DNA from: Candidatus Brocadia sp.
GTDB taxonomy: Bacteria > Planctomycetota > Brocadiia > Brocadiales > Brocadiaceae
Direction: 5' to 3'
DNA length: 64,000 bases
Assembly: GCA_021646415.1 (NCBI GenBank)
Contig: SOEU01000002.1
Span: 186,001-250,000 of the forward strand
Notes under the pieces: model-generated
The model's input: the letters and a program-made list of their open reading frames with translations, nothing else
What the model was told of the DNA's origin: nothing
Databases searched by the model: none
In this document: positions 22,765-32,116 of the stretch, piece after piece
Layout: every line of letters begins with the position of its first letter
Position numbering within the stretch: the first letter of the stretch is position 1
Position numbers and translations under genes: made by a program

Positions 22765-23769
22765 ATGAAACCCAAAAATGTTGCTGTTTTGATGGGGGGA
22801 GTATCTCCTGAACGTGAAATTTCATTGCGTTCTGGTAATGCAGTGGCAAAGGCATTAGTGGATGCAGGGTTTAATGTTTCCTGCATTGATGTGAAAGACG
22901 AGAAGATTGAGGAATTAGATCACAAAGAAATAGATGTTGCTTTTATTGCTTTACATGGATATTTCGGTGAGGACGGGGGAGTACAACAACTTTTGGAATT
23001 AAAAGGGATTCCATACACAGGTTCCGGTGTCAACGCCAGTAAGCTTGCCATGGATAAATTAGCAACAAAAAAATGTTTTATCGACGCGGGTCTTAGAACG
23101 CCAGAGTATATTACTGTAACAGAATTCCGGGAATCGATTGAGATACAGCACGAAGTAATGAGACTCGGGTTACCATTAGTGTTAAAACCCACAAGGAATG
23201 GCTCCAGCATAGGCATAACACTTGTGAAAGATATTAACAATCTTCAAGCAGCTTTAGAAAAGGCATTCGAATTTGGATATGAGGTGATTATAGAGAAATA
23301 CGTAAAAGGGAGGGAATTCACTGTTGGTATATTAGATGACAAGCCATTGCCCATTATTGAGATCAAACCGGCAATGGAATTTTTTAATTATGATGCGAAA
23401 TACAAGGATACTAGAACAGAATACCTGATTGTAAAAATAACCCCAGGAGAGAATAGTGATGAGGCTGATAACACCTTCCGTAATATCGGGTTTCTCCTGC
23501 CTTCCCAGTACGACGAAGCACAAGAACTGGCTTTAAATGCGCATAAGATACTTGGTTGCAGAGGTTTTTCGAGGGTTGACATGCTATTAGGCGACCAAAA
23601 TAAGTTCTCTTTATTAGAAGTGAATACAATTCCTGGTTTTACTAAAAAAAGCTTGCTGCCCAAGGCTGCGAGGGCGGCAGGTATATCCTTCTCTTCTTTA
23701 TGTGAAAAAATTGTGGATCTTGCTTTCCGGAGTACACTGGTAAGTGTCGATGAAGCAATACAAAATTAA
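22765..23769 (+). CDS. ddl: D-alanine:D-alanine ligase Ddl
   Basis: The protein has 334 residues with the ATP-grasp fold. It makes D-Ala-D-Ala, the substrate of MurF. Motifs are VLMGGVSPEREISLRSG at the N-terminus, ALHGYFGEDGGVQ, LPLVLKPTRNGSSIG, the YDAKY loop and EVNTIPGFT. The insert between YDAKYKDTRTEY and PSQYDEA is about 20 residues longer than the usual pattern. AAAGGAGAG is a strong ribosome-binding site. The gene overlaps the start of ftsQ, so translation is probably coupled. Confidence 0.96.
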   Translation: MKPKNVAVLMGGVSPEREISLRSGNAVAKALVDAGFNVSCIDVKDEKIEELDHKEIDVAFIALHGYFGEDGGVQQLLELKGIPYTGSGVNASKLAMDKLATKKCFIDAGLRTPEYITVTEFRESIEIQHEVMRLGLPLVLKPTRNGSSIGITLVKDINNLQAALEKAFEFGYEVIIEKYVKGREFTVGILDDKPLPIIEIKPAMEFFNYDAKYKDTRTEYLIVKITPGENSDEADNTFRNIGFLLPSQYDEAQELALNAHKILGCRGFSRVDMLLGDQNKFSLLEVNTIPGFTKKSLLPKAARAAGISFSSLCEKIVDLAFRSTLVSVDEAIQN

Positions 23770-24688
23770 CCAAAAGAATATATTTCATCTCAAGGCTTTT
23801 GTAAACATCTTTTCCACTAAATTAGGAGAATTGAAAAAGGTGCTCTATTCCCTTTTTTTACGATTTGGGATATTTGTCTGTATAATAGTTTTTGCGATAT
23901 GGGGAATAAAAAGGATATGGTGTTCTCTAACAGATTTAAATATTTTTAAAGTCAGTCCTTCTGCGTTTTCTTTTAACACACCTTCCTGGGTTAATGATCA
24001 TTTTTCTGAAGATATAAAACATATAGAAACTTTGAATGAACAGTACGGCATGTACGAATACAACTTAACCCAAAAAATAGCAAACGTTTATGGAGGAATC
24101 GTTGTTGTTAAGAAAGTGGACTTGATCAAAAGAGTGTTCCCCAATACACTCAATGTCAAACTTGTGCTACGCAAGCCTGTTGCTCTAGTTAAAAACGGGA
24201 GTAATGCCTATCTCGTAGATGATGAGTGTGTCTTGTTGCCAAAAGAATATTACAAATTACAAAATGTAGAGTATGATAGTCCCTGTATCCAAAGTAATAA
24301 ACTCGCCAGATTGCCTCTTTATGGAAGTAAATGGAATGATAAAGGCGTTGAAGCAGGGATAGAGTTGGTAAAATTTCTCAGGGCAAATAATATCCATAAT
24401 CTTTTTAAAGTTGTAGCAGTTGATGTATCAAATGTGGGTAGGAGACGGTTTGCGGGCAAGAGTGATATTATTTTGTGGACAGAAAACAATACACAAATAC
24501 GGTGGGGGTGCTCTTCCTTGTGTAACGAACCCAATGAACTTTCTGATGAAGAGAAGCTGCAAAACCTTCTCAGTATTGCAAGAATTGAAGGAACGAATTT
24601 GAAACAGATGGAATATGTGGATGTTCGTTGGAAGAAACCGCTAGGTAAACGATGGGTAAAGGTAGGAGATTCAACGGAAGAACGTTGA
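23750..24688 (+). CDS. ftsQ: FtsQ-like division protein
   Basis: The protein has 312 residues from the ATG at 23750 (GTG at 23744 is an alternative). One membrane segment (about residues 35-55, FGIFVCIIVFAIWGI) is followed by a periplasmic region with a POTRA-like part (FPNTLNVKLVLRKPVALV) and an FtsQ-type domain with the pattern YLVDDECVLLP. It overlaps ddl by 20 bases, the classical position of ftsQ. It should link FtsL to the wall-synthesis complex. The cluster ends here: no ftsA or ftsZ follows, and the next gene is on the other strand. Confidence 0.82.
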   Translation: MKQYKINQKNIFHLKAFVNIFSTKLGELKKVLYSLFLRFGIFVCIIVFAIWGIKRIWCSLTDLNIFKVSPSAFSFNTPSWVNDHFSEDIKHIETLNEQYGMYEYNLTQKIANVYGGIVVVKKVDLIKRVFPNTLNVKLVLRKPVALVKNGSNAYLVDDECVLLPKEYYKLQNVEYDSPCIQSNKLARLPLYGSKWNDKGVEAGIELVKFLRANNIHNLFKVVAVDVSNVGRRRFAGKSDIILWTENNTQIRWGCSSLCNEPNELSDEEKLQNLLSIARIEGTNLKQMEYVDVRWKKPLGKRWVKVGDSTEER

Positions 24689-24694
24689 TAAGAT

Positions 24695-25411
24695 TTATGG
24701 CAAATCGGGATTCTCCGGGTCCCAAATCAACCCTTGTCCTGCCTGCCTGTTGGGCCAACCCTCATTTGTTGTACCATCCGAATTGCCATTCCGTATGCAT
24801 TCTACATGACCGTCTAAGAAAAGAATGTTTGCTGCCTTTGAGTGCCTTTGTGCCACGCTCCCATATGAGCCTTCAAAGTTATCAGCTATTCCAGCGCTAT
24901 TGATGCGACCATCAAAGAGTAATACTGTCTTCGTGGGATTTTCAATGGTTTCAATTGATCTTTGACAGTCAGATGCTGATACAAGATTTTGATTCATCTT
25001 TATTGTGCGGGTATTACCCTGTTCTGAAAGGGGTACAGTTTTGAAGATCGGGTCTTGTTTTATACGTAAAAGGCGTTCTTCAGTCGAAATTTCATCTCTT
25101 TTACTGGGAAGTTGCAATGATATCAAATAATTATCAACTGCCTTAAACCAAACTTCTGCATTACAATTCTGTGAACCGTCTTTGCTTGTGTTGCTGTTAT
25201 TAGAACGTGGGAGTAATCCATTGTTATCAGTTACATATTGTTCGAAAGCAAAAAATAGCTGTCGCATATTGTTGGTGCAGACAATTTGTTGTGCTTTGTG
25301 TCTGACTGTATAAAGAGCCGGAATGATGATGCCAATCATGACAGCAGCAACGCTGATACCAATTAATAACTCAATAACCGTGAAACCTTCTTTTTTTGCA
25401 ACGATGCACAT
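24695..25411 (-). CDS. Type II secretion/pilin-like prepilin with H-x9-DG motif
   Basis: The protein has 238 residues. The N-terminus, KKEGFTVIELLIGISVAAVMIG, is a class III signal peptide: it is cut after G and the following F is methylated, and the hydrophobic helix builds the pseudopilus. The C-terminal ANILFLDGHVECI is the H-x9-DG type motif typical of the large prepilin families of planctomycetes. Its end lies 6 bp from the end of ftsQ on the other strand. It is close to, but divergent from, the gsp operon starting at 25968, and could supply a pseudopilin since no gspG is present here. That link is inference. Confidence 0.8.
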   Translation of the reverse strand: MCIVAKKEGFTVIELLIGISVAAVMIGIIIPALYTVRHKAQQIVCTNNMRQLFFAFEQYVTDNNGLLPRSNNSNTSKDGSQNCNAEVWFKAVDNYLISLQLPSKRDEISTEERLLRIKQDPIFKTVPLSEQGNTRTIKMNQNLVSASDCQRSIETIENPTKTVLLFDGRINSAGIADNFEGSYGSVAQRHSKAANILFLDGHVECIRNGNSDGTTNEGWPNRQAGQGLIWDPENPDLP

Positions 25412-25651
25412 ACATTTTTATAGAATCAAAAAGGGTTACAGAATATTAACATATGGTATGCCAAAAAAGTAATGTAGTGGTTTTTAGAATATTAACTTTA
25501 ATTATATCAGATGGTTGTGGATCATGATGGGTACGAGAATGATGAAACAACAGAGATTTAGAACAACAAAAAATGTGTTTTACTGTACAGAAATGTAAAG
25601 AAATTTGCAAAAATTATGGATAAAAAAATAATAACGTATTTTTAAAAATGT

Positions 25652-25679
25652 TTGACTTTTTATGGTGTAATGTTAGAAT
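25652..25679 (+). promoter_or_regulatory. Candidate promoter of tRNA-Leu
   Basis: TTGACT (25652-25657) and TAGAAT (25674-25679) are separated by 16 bp, about 47 bp upstream of the tRNA. The rest of 25412-25725 is very AT-rich and shows only an AGAATATTAAC direct repeat near 25440 and 25488. Confidence 0.55.
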
Positions 25680-25725
25680 TAGCAAGTAGTTTGCTTTTAA
25701 TCAGATACGATCAATTCTATGCAAT

Positions 25726-25815
25726 GCGGAAGTGGCGGAATCGGCAGACGCGCTAGTTTGAGGGGCTAGTCCCGCTGATACCGGGGTGGGGGTTCAAATC
25801 CCCCCTTCCGCACCA
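25726..25815 (+). tRNA. tRNA-Leu (anticodon GAG)
   Basis: The cloverleaf is complete. The acceptor stem is GCGGAAG with CTTCCGC, the anticodon arm is CTAGT-TTGAGGG-GCTAG with anticodon GAG, a long variable arm is present as expected for leucine, and the T arm is GGGGG-TTCAAAT-CCCCC. The discriminator is A and the CCA end is encoded. Length is 90 bases. Confidence 0.95.
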
Positions 25816-25967
25816 CTTTCTATTTGCCTACCTGTAGTAATTAAAATCAAACGGATAGCGTTACTCGAAACTGTTTTAGTTGCATTTCCCTGTAGTGAAT
25901 GGCATAAATAACACGGAAAAGCGGTAATAATGAATGAAAAGTTCACTCTTTATGGGAGATTTTATTG

Positions 25968-27992
25968 ATGATTAAACGTGCATTCTTAGGCATTACAATT
26001 TTTGTGTTGTTTGCAATTGGTTGTAATGTTACCCAGGTAAAACAATCTGACTTTGTGCCGTTTAAGAAACCTGTTACTCTTTCTACAACAACTGAAGAGG
26101 TAGAAAAAAAACCCTGGGAGTATGAAATTTCAACTAAAAAAGAGGCTATAGAAGAGAAAAAGGAAGGGATACCGGATGAATTTATCTTTAAAGAAGAACA
26201 TAAAAGACCCGAACCTTCACTCCGTAAACCAGAATATACAGGGGAGAAAATCGATATTGCATTTAACTTCGATAATGCAGAAATAAAAGACGTTCTCCAG
26301 ATTATATTGGGTGAGATTCTCAATGTTAATTATATCCTGGATAAACGAGTTGGAGGTACGATTAATCTTCACGCCACCGGACAGGTCTACAAAGAGGAAC
26401 TCCTTTCGATGCTCAATACACTGCTTTATGTCTATGATTTTGCTATAATGAAAGATGGTGATTTATACAGAATACTTCCCAAAGCAGAAACCCGCCCGGA
26501 GACGAATATTGTTATTTATGGAGATAAAATTCCCCCCTGGGATAAAAATATCATGATTCAAATAGTTCCCCTTCAATATGAGAACCCCAAAAACTTAAAT
26601 GCGACTTTAAGGCCATTTATGACAAATGTTGGGAATATTGTTACGCATGGTGACTCACCCTATATAATACTTATTGAAACTGCCTCAAATATGGAAAAAT
26701 TGCTTACCATAATAAAGACCTTTGATGTTCCCTTTTTTGCTGGTAGAGCCATAAAATTTTTTGATTTTAAATATGTCGATGGCAAAAACGTGGCTAAAGA
26801 TCTTACTACCCTTGCTCAATCGTTGGGTGCAAAAGCAGGTGCTGAGGGAGAAATCAGCTTTGTGCCATTTTCTGACTCCAATAAAATGTTGGTTGTTACG
26901 AAGTTACCGGAACTTTTGCCAAAAATCGATCTTTGGATAAAAAATATTGATGTTCCACCGACAGAATTGGAGGAAGAGACGAAGGTGTATGTATATAAAG
27001 TACAACATCAAAAAGCTGAGACGATTGTGCCGGTTCTCACACAAATTTATACTGAAAAGATGGCAGCACAGCCTAAGGTAGTCGGGAAGACACAGCCTGA
27101 AGCTATGAAGATTGTGGCCGATGCGAAGACAAATACCATCGTTATTAAGGCGTTGCCTACTGATTATAAAGCTATAAAAGCGATTGTTGAGGCTATAGAC
27201 GCCACCCCTCAACAAGTATTTATTGAAGCGCTTATTTTAGAAGTCGACCTTATTAGTAGTTTAGACTACGGGACTGAATGGACTTTGGATTCAGGAAATT
27301 TGAAATTATTCCAATTGTTTAGATCGGATACCCTTGCAAGACAGGCCGGTAAACCAACCCTGATGTATTCCAAAGGCAACTTTGAACTCCTGATGGATAT
27401 CCTTGCAACAAGAAGCAATGCAAGGGTATTATCAGCGCCTCATATCCTGATACGCGACGAACAGCCGGCAAGTATACAAGTCGGCAGCGAAGTGCCTATT
27501 CTTACAAGCACTAGTCAGACTACGGGTACCACTGTTTCGTTTGAGCAGATACAGTATCGTGATACCGGTATCATTCTTACCGTGACTCCTCACATTGCAG
27601 AAAATGATTTTATTACATTGGATATAAAACAGGAAGTGAGCAATGTTGCAGAAGGGGCAGGCGTCCGTGATTCACCTATATTTTCTACCCGTCAGGCAGA
27701 AACCTCCTTAGTAATAAAGAGTGGGCATACGATAACTTTAGGAGGTATAATCGAACAGAAAGATAGCAAAAGTGTAAGGAAGGTACCCCTCCTGGGGGAT
27801 ATTCCTTATTTGGGTAATTTATTTAAAACTACAGAAATTGATAATAGTAGGACCGAGTTGATCATGTTAATAACCCCCTACATTGCAAATAATGCGGAAG
27901 AAGCAGATTCATTGACCAATGCCTTCCAGAAAAAATTAAAAGAAATAGAACCGTTAATAACACAAAGTGTAACCGAAAGTGAGAAATACTAA
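25968..27992 (+). CDS. gspD: Type II secretion outer-membrane secretin GspD
   Basis: The protein has 674 residues from ATG 25968 (TTG one codon earlier is possible). The N-terminal signal ends in LFAIGC, a lipobox with Cys19, so it is probably a lipoprotein anchored in the outer membrane. N-domains follow (FDNAEIKDVLQIILGEILNV near 90, then repeated KH-like N1-N3 modules with TNTIVIKALPTDY). The secretin core has PQQVFIEALILEV, VLSAPHILIRDE, VGSEVPILTS and VPLLGDIPYLGNLFK. It forms the export pore. The gene heads a tightly packed operon (I-J-K-L-M-C-F) with overlaps or gaps of at most 18 bp. Confidence 0.93.
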   Translation: MIKRAFLGITIFVLFAIGCNVTQVKQSDFVPFKKPVTLSTTTEEVEKKPWEYEISTKKEAIEEKKEGIPDEFIFKEEHKRPEPSLRKPEYTGEKIDIAFNFDNAEIKDVLQIILGEILNVNYILDKRVGGTINLHATGQVYKEELLSMLNTLLYVYDFAIMKDGDLYRILPKAETRPETNIVIYGDKIPPWDKNIMIQIVPLQYENPKNLNATLRPFMTNVGNIVTHGDSPYIILIETASNMEKLLTIIKTFDVPFFAGRAIKFFDFKYVDGKNVAKDLTTLAQSLGAKAGAEGEISFVPFSDSNKMLVVTKLPELLPKIDLWIKNIDVPPTELEEETKVYVYKVQHQKAETIVPVLTQIYTEKMAAQPKVVGKTQPEAMKIVADAKTNTIVIKALPTDYKAIKAIVEAIDATPQQVFIEALILEVDLISSLDYGTEWTLDSGNLKLFQLFRSDTLARQAGKPTLMYSKGNFELLMDILATRSNARVLSAPHILIRDEQPASIQVGSEVPILTSTSQTTGTTVSFEQIQYRDTGIILTVTPHIAENDFITLDIKQEVSNVAEGAGVRDSPIFSTRQAETSLVIKSGHTITLGGIIEQKDSKSVRKVPLLGDIPYLGNLFKTTEIDNSRTELIMLITPYIANNAEEADSLTNAFQKKLKEIEPLITQSVTESEKY

Positions 27993-28476
27993 AATCAAGA
28001 ATGAAAATGGTTTTACCATCCTTGAAGTTATGGTTGCCTTGGCGATTATGGGGATCTCTATCGGGATTTTTTTTGGTTCGATTGGTAATTCGTCCAGGTT
28101 AAGAGGAAAGATCGACGAACACACAAAATTACTACTTCTTGCGAGAACAAAAATGGAAGAGGCTTTTTTGGGTATACTTGGTAATAAATATATCAAGTTT
28201 AATGAGAAGAAAACTTTTGAAGGTGTCACGAAGGATGGTATTCCATGGAAGGTATCAGAAGTGAATAAATATAAAGAAGCAATGAATAAAATTGATATAA
28301 ATACAACGGTTATTGGGGAAAATTTTATGGAAGAAGTTCCGCCTGAAGGGACCACGTTGCTTAGTACACTCGTGGAAGGAATAAGTATTGAAACGATTTT
28401 TTTCACTGAAGAATCCGAGAAAGGACCCGAAGAGGATGATAACGAGGAGCAGGAGACAGGAACTGAAGAAGACTAG
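27979..28476 (+). CDS. gspI: GspI-like minor pseudopilin
   Basis: The protein has 165 residues. The class III prepilin signal NENGFTILEVMVALAIMGISIG is close to the GspI pattern (GFTLLEVMVALAI). It starts with GTG and overlaps the end of gspD by 14 bases. The C-terminal tail from about residue 145 is almost all acidic (EEDDNEEQETGTEED). Minor pseudopilins I, J and K cap the pseudopilus tip; J and K homologs follow directly. Confidence 0.8.
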   Translation: MRNTKIKNENGFTILEVMVALAIMGISIGIFFGSIGNSSRLRGKIDEHTKLLLLARTKMEEAFLGILGNKYIKFNEKKTFEGVTKDGIPWKVSEVNKYKEAMNKIDINTTVIGENFMEEVPPEGTTLLSTLVEGISIETIFFTEESEKGPEEDDNEEQETGTEED

Positions 28477-28494
28477 GAATCAATTCTTTTTATT

Positions 28495-29286
28495 GTGAAA
28501 ATACTAGTGAAACAAGAAAAGGGTTTCACATTATTTGAACTCCTTATAGCTATTTTTATAGGCACAATATTGATAATGGCTGGCGCCTATGCGGTTCGGG
28601 TCGGTTTGTTTTCTTTGGAAAGAGAGGAGGTTTGGTTTAACGATTCAACCAGGGAAAAGGCCGCTTACGATTTTTTCTGGCAACAGACTTCGTCATTGCG
28701 CATCCAGAAGGTTCCAAATCCAAACAAGGATGTCATGCAAACCGTAGGAGACCAAAAATCCGGAAAAAAGAAAAGCGTTTACTTCATAGGAGAGAAAGAC
28801 TTTCTTTCTTTTGTGTCACCTCTTTCTTTTACAAGACATTACGGTCAGGGATTGGTAATAGCTCATTATAAAGTTAAATTAAATGAAAATGGGTTATCTG
28901 ATCTCGTTTACTCAGAGGTAAGGGTTAGCCCAACGGCATTAATTAAATTATCAGAAGAATCGGAAAGCAGGCTGAGTGCGGACAAAGACTATACGGTATT
29001 TCTCGATAACTGTGATATGATTTCATTTGCTTACCTTGATGCGGCAGATGAGGATGCCGAGAATGAAGGAGGTGCTGTCGGAGAAGAACGGGCAAATAAT
29101 GCAGCAGACGCTCGCGCAAGGGTTCAAGGCGCTGATGTTATAGAAGGTACTGATTTAAAATGGAAAGAAAAAACGAAGGAGAAAGTTCCCCTGGCAATAA
29201 AATTGTTCGTGTCAAAGCACGGAAAGGAACAAGAGCTTATATCTCCAATCATGGCTATGTACTCATTTTCAGCCTCTGGGCGATAG
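28495..29286 (+). CDS. gspJ: GspJ-like minor pseudopilin
   Basis: The protein has 263 residues with the prepilin signal KQEKGFTLFELLIAIFIGTILI. GspJ fits from its order between I and K and from the F-E-L-L-I-A-I motif. The middle of the C-terminal half has a low-complexity acidic and alanine-rich stretch (AADEDAENEGGAVGEERANN). It starts with GTG 18 bp after gspI. Its last 127 bases overlap gspK in another frame, an unusually long overlap. Confidence 0.75.
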   Translation: MKILVKQEKGFTLFELLIAIFIGTILIMAGAYAVRVGLFSLEREEVWFNDSTREKAAYDFFWQQTSSLRIQKVPNPNKDVMQTVGDQKSGKKKSVYFIGEKDFLSFVSPLSFTRHYGQGLVIAHYKVKLNENGLSDLVYSEVRVSPTALIKLSEESESRLSADKDYTVFLDNCDMISFAYLDAADEDAENEGGAVGEERANNAADARARVQGADVIEGTDLKWKEKTKEKVPLAIKLFVSKHGKEQELISPIMAMYSFSASGR

Positions 29287-30221
29287 TCGTTTTTGGATTT
29301 ATAGCAGTAAGTTTTACGCGGAATACGAGTATTGCCATAAAAACAGAAATTGCTTTTACAGAACGTGTTAAAAATATTTATGCAGCACGAGGCGCCTGTA
29401 TTTATGCGATACAGAAGCTGTTAGTATCGAAGAAACAAGGAAAAAACAGGGTAAGTAGCAGGGTTGAAAAATTAAAAAAAAACAGGGGTACGGATGTCAG
29501 TAAAAAAAACAGAAACAGCGGCTCCTGGATGCCAAGTAATAGTCCGTATTCAACACAAATAGGAGACAGGGATTGTGAAGTGCAAATTAGCGATGAAAGC
29601 GGAAAAATAAATGTAAATAAAATAACAGATGATTCGAGAGCGGGCTTTATTAAATTCCTTACCGCTTATAAGATGGAAGAGCTTGTTGCAGAAACCATAA
29701 CGGATTCGATACTGGATTGGCTGGATGAAGATGATTTACATCATATCAATGGAGCGGAAAAAGACTTTTATGCGACATTGCCAGAGCCGTATGAACCAAA
29801 AAATGGGCCGTTCGAATCCATTGAGGAATTGACCTTAGTGAAAGGAATTACTCCACAAATATTTGAATTGTTACGGGATCACCTGACTATTTACGGATCG
29901 GGTAAAATCAACATCAATTTCGCATCTAAAGAAGTCCTTCTTTTTGTACCCACAATGACCCAGGAAATGGTTGAGACAATAGTCCAATTGAGAAAAAAAA
30001 AGGGGAAAATTAAAAAACTCAGTACTTTAAAGGAAATATTCAGGCATTTTGGTATTATTGGCAAGGATTATCTAAAAATCATGGATTATTTAACGATAGA
30101 TGATTCAAATTATATAACAATCAATTCGGTCGCTTCTTCAGGGAAAATAAAAAATTCATATAAATTTCTTGTTTTAAAAAGTGTAGGGCATTGTAAAATC
30201 ATTGCAGCGTATCCAGAATAG
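29160..30221 (+). CDS. gspK: GspK-like minor pseudopilin
   Basis: The protein has 353 residues. A hydrophobic segment GYVLIFSLWAIVVFGFIAVSF (about 36-56) is followed by a large domain with SGKINVNKIT, DSILDWLDEDD, PFESIEELTLVKGIT, and two helix-hairpin-helix-like repeats (INFASKEVLLFVPTM). This is the GspK layout. The only start in frame upstream of the signal is ATG 29160, which lies well inside gspJ. The lead of about 35 residues before the membrane segment is long, so a non-ATG start nearer 29260 is possible. Confidence 0.8.
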   Translation: MERKNEGESSPGNKIVRVKARKGTRAYISNHGYVLIFSLWAIVVFGFIAVSFTRNTSIAIKTEIAFTERVKNIYAARGACIYAIQKLLVSKKQGKNRVSSRVEKLKKNRGTDVSKKNRNSGSWMPSNSPYSTQIGDRDCEVQISDESGKINVNKITDDSRAGFIKFLTAYKMEELVAETITDSILDWLDEDDLHHINGAEKDFYATLPEPYEPKNGPFESIEELTLVKGITPQIFELLRDHLTIYGSGKININFASKEVLLFVPTMTQEMVETIVQLRKKKGKIKKLSTLKEIFRHFGIIGKDYLKIMDYLTIDDSNYITINSVASSGKIKNSYKFLVLKSVGHCKIIAAYPE

Positions 30222-30235
30222 TATTTAAAAATTCT

Positions 30236-31507
30236 ATGGTTATGAAAAAAATACCTTTCATCAATATGTTTTCCCAGAGTGCAATCGGATTATCTATCTG
30301 TGGAAATGATCTGATTGTGACGACCATTTGTAAAAAACTGGTTAAATATTCGCATGAATCATTCAAGATCAGAGATTTTATGCTCAAGGATATCCAGCAA
30401 TTAAAACACGCATTACTGCAGAGAAGAAATTTTACGGGAGAAATTATTCTTTCCTTGCCGAGGGAGCTTACCATTATCAGAGAAATAGACTATCCACACG
30501 CAAACCTGAAGGAGTTAAGGGAAGCACTTGCGTATCAACTGGATAGTTTTATTCCTTTTAGCAATGAGGATGTTTATTTTGATATTCATTCATTATCTCA
30601 GAACAGACACGATACGAAGGTACTCATTGTTGCGGTAAAAAAAATGGAATTGGATAATATATTATCCAGGTTGCAGGCCGTTGAGATTAGTCCTTCCCGG
30701 GTTATTATTTCGCCGTTTGCCTTCCTTCCTATTCTGGGAGAAAGAAAGGGTTCCATTGTTTTCGTCAGTAAAAATGTAAAAAATTATAGCTATAATCTGT
30801 TTGAAAATAATAATTTGGTTTTATCTTCAGTCGTAAAAACAGAGGTTGAATTAGCCAACCAGATTAAAGCGAATCTTCCGGATGAAATATTGTTGACAAA
30901 TGTTAGTGATGAGTTCTTATCAAATGAATACAAAATTCCTTCTCAAGTATTGGATGAATATACAGAATCATATGGCGCTGCACTGTATGGTTTATCAGAC
31001 TACCCATGCAATCTGAGTCTTGTTAGTTCGGCCAGGAAGCGATTAAATTCTCAGACGGTATTCATGTGTTTTTTGATAGGTTTTTTGATAGGTTTTGCAT
31101 TCCTTATCCCTTATATGCAAAAGATCAATAATCTGGCAATACTAAAAACGGTAAATGCCCAGATGAAATCAATTAAAAAAGACGTTTCAGTTGTTGAGAA
31201 ACTGCAAGAACGTATTGCAATCCTCGATAAAGCTGTCAATAAGGTCAATGAAATAAAAGGAAACTATATTCCAAGGATCGATGTTATTTTGGAATTGGCA
31301 AAGAGACTGCCCAATGATGCATGGGCAAAGGCCATAACAATCGTGGATAATTCTTTTGAGGTAGAAGGTGATGCGGTATCATCAACAAATTTGATACCGA
31401 TACTGGAAAATTCACCACTTTTTTCAGGTGTAGGTTTAGCTTCCCCGGTTACAAAGACACAGAGTGGCAGGGAAAAATTCCGAATAAAAGGGAATATTGA
31501 AAAATAA
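30236..31507 (+). CDS. gspL: GspL/PilM-N-like assembly protein
   Basis: The protein has 423 residues. The N-terminal two thirds look like the actin-like cytoplasmic domain of PilM/GspL (IILSLPRELTIIREIDYP, LREALAYQLDSFIPF). A membrane segment follows near residue 283 (FMCFLIGFLIGFAFLIPY), then a coiled-coil and a periplasmic PilN-like domain. GspL links the cytoplasmic ATPase GspE to the inner-membrane platform. No gspE lies in this window, so its partner must be encoded elsewhere. Confidence 0.75.
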   Translation: MVMKKIPFINMFSQSAIGLSICGNDLIVTTICKKLVKYSHESFKIRDFMLKDIQQLKHALLQRRNFTGEIILSLPRELTIIREIDYPHANLKELREALAYQLDSFIPFSNEDVYFDIHSLSQNRHDTKVLIVAVKKMELDNILSRLQAVEISPSRVIISPFAFLPILGERKGSIVFVSKNVKNYSYNLFENNNLVLSSVVKTEVELANQIKANLPDEILLTNVSDEFLSNEYKIPSQVLDEYTESYGAALYGLSDYPCNLSLVSSARKRLNSQTVFMCFLIGFLIGFAFLIPYMQKINNLAILKTVNAQMKSIKKDVSVVEKLQERIAILDKAVNKVNEIKGNYIPRIDVILELAKRLPNDAWAKAITIVDNSFEVEGDAVSSTNLIPILENSPLFSGVGLASPVTKTQSGREKFRIKGNIEK

Positions 31508-31513
31508 TAGAAT

Positions 31514-32116
31514 ATGGGAAGATTCTTAGAACTATTTAGAAAATTTAAGTTAAGAGAAAGGGTGTTCTTGATTGTTGCCCTTGTTATTCTCTTTTATATC
31601 AGTATTGACAGAATAGTGATCACTCCTTTTTTTAAATCAATTAATGAAACGAAAGAGAGGTTAGAAACTCAGGAGCGACTCCTGAAAAAATACTATTCGT
31701 TTGCCGCCAATAAAAAACACTATGAAACGAGATTAAACGATCTGGAACAATATTATACGAAATTCCAGGAGAAATTTTTGTCAGAAGAAACGGAAGAGCT
31801 TGCCTCTGCTAAATTACAGGAAATAATAAATAATCTGGCTACCAGGAATGGGCTCGTTGTATCCAGGAGTACGGCGTTAAAAAAAGAGGTTATTAACAAA
31901 AATCCGTATCTCATTGTGCTATCGATCAATTTCGAAATAACCGATTTAGATAATTCTCAGAAATTACAGAAATTTTTATACGATATAGAGTATAATAATG
32001 ATAAGCTGCTTTTTATTGATAATTTAAGAATAAAAACCCTCGGTTTAAATGTTGTAAAAGGTGCAACTGTTTCTTCTACCTTGATGGCCATTGCCTCAAT
32101 AGGCAAGAAGTCGTGA
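31514..32116 (+). CDS. gspM: GspM/PilO-like assembly protein
   Basis: The protein has 200 residues. A short basic N-terminus and one membrane segment (about 17-36, VFLIVALVILFYISIDRI) are followed by a coiled coil (NETKERLETQERLLKKYY) and a ferredoxin-like periplasmic domain. This is the PilO/GspM layout, and it directly follows the gspL-like gene. Sequence conservation in this family is low, so order and topology carry the call. The last four bases overlap the next gene. Confidence 0.7.
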   Translation: MGRFLELFRKFKLRERVFLIVALVILFYISIDRIVITPFFKSINETKERLETQERLLKKYYSFAANKKHYETRLNDLEQYYTKFQEKFLSEETEELASAKLQEIINNLATRNGLVVSRSTALKKEVINKNPYLIVLSINFEITDLDNSQKLQKFLYDIEYNNDKLLFIDNLRIKTLGLNVVKGATVSSTLMAIASIGKKS

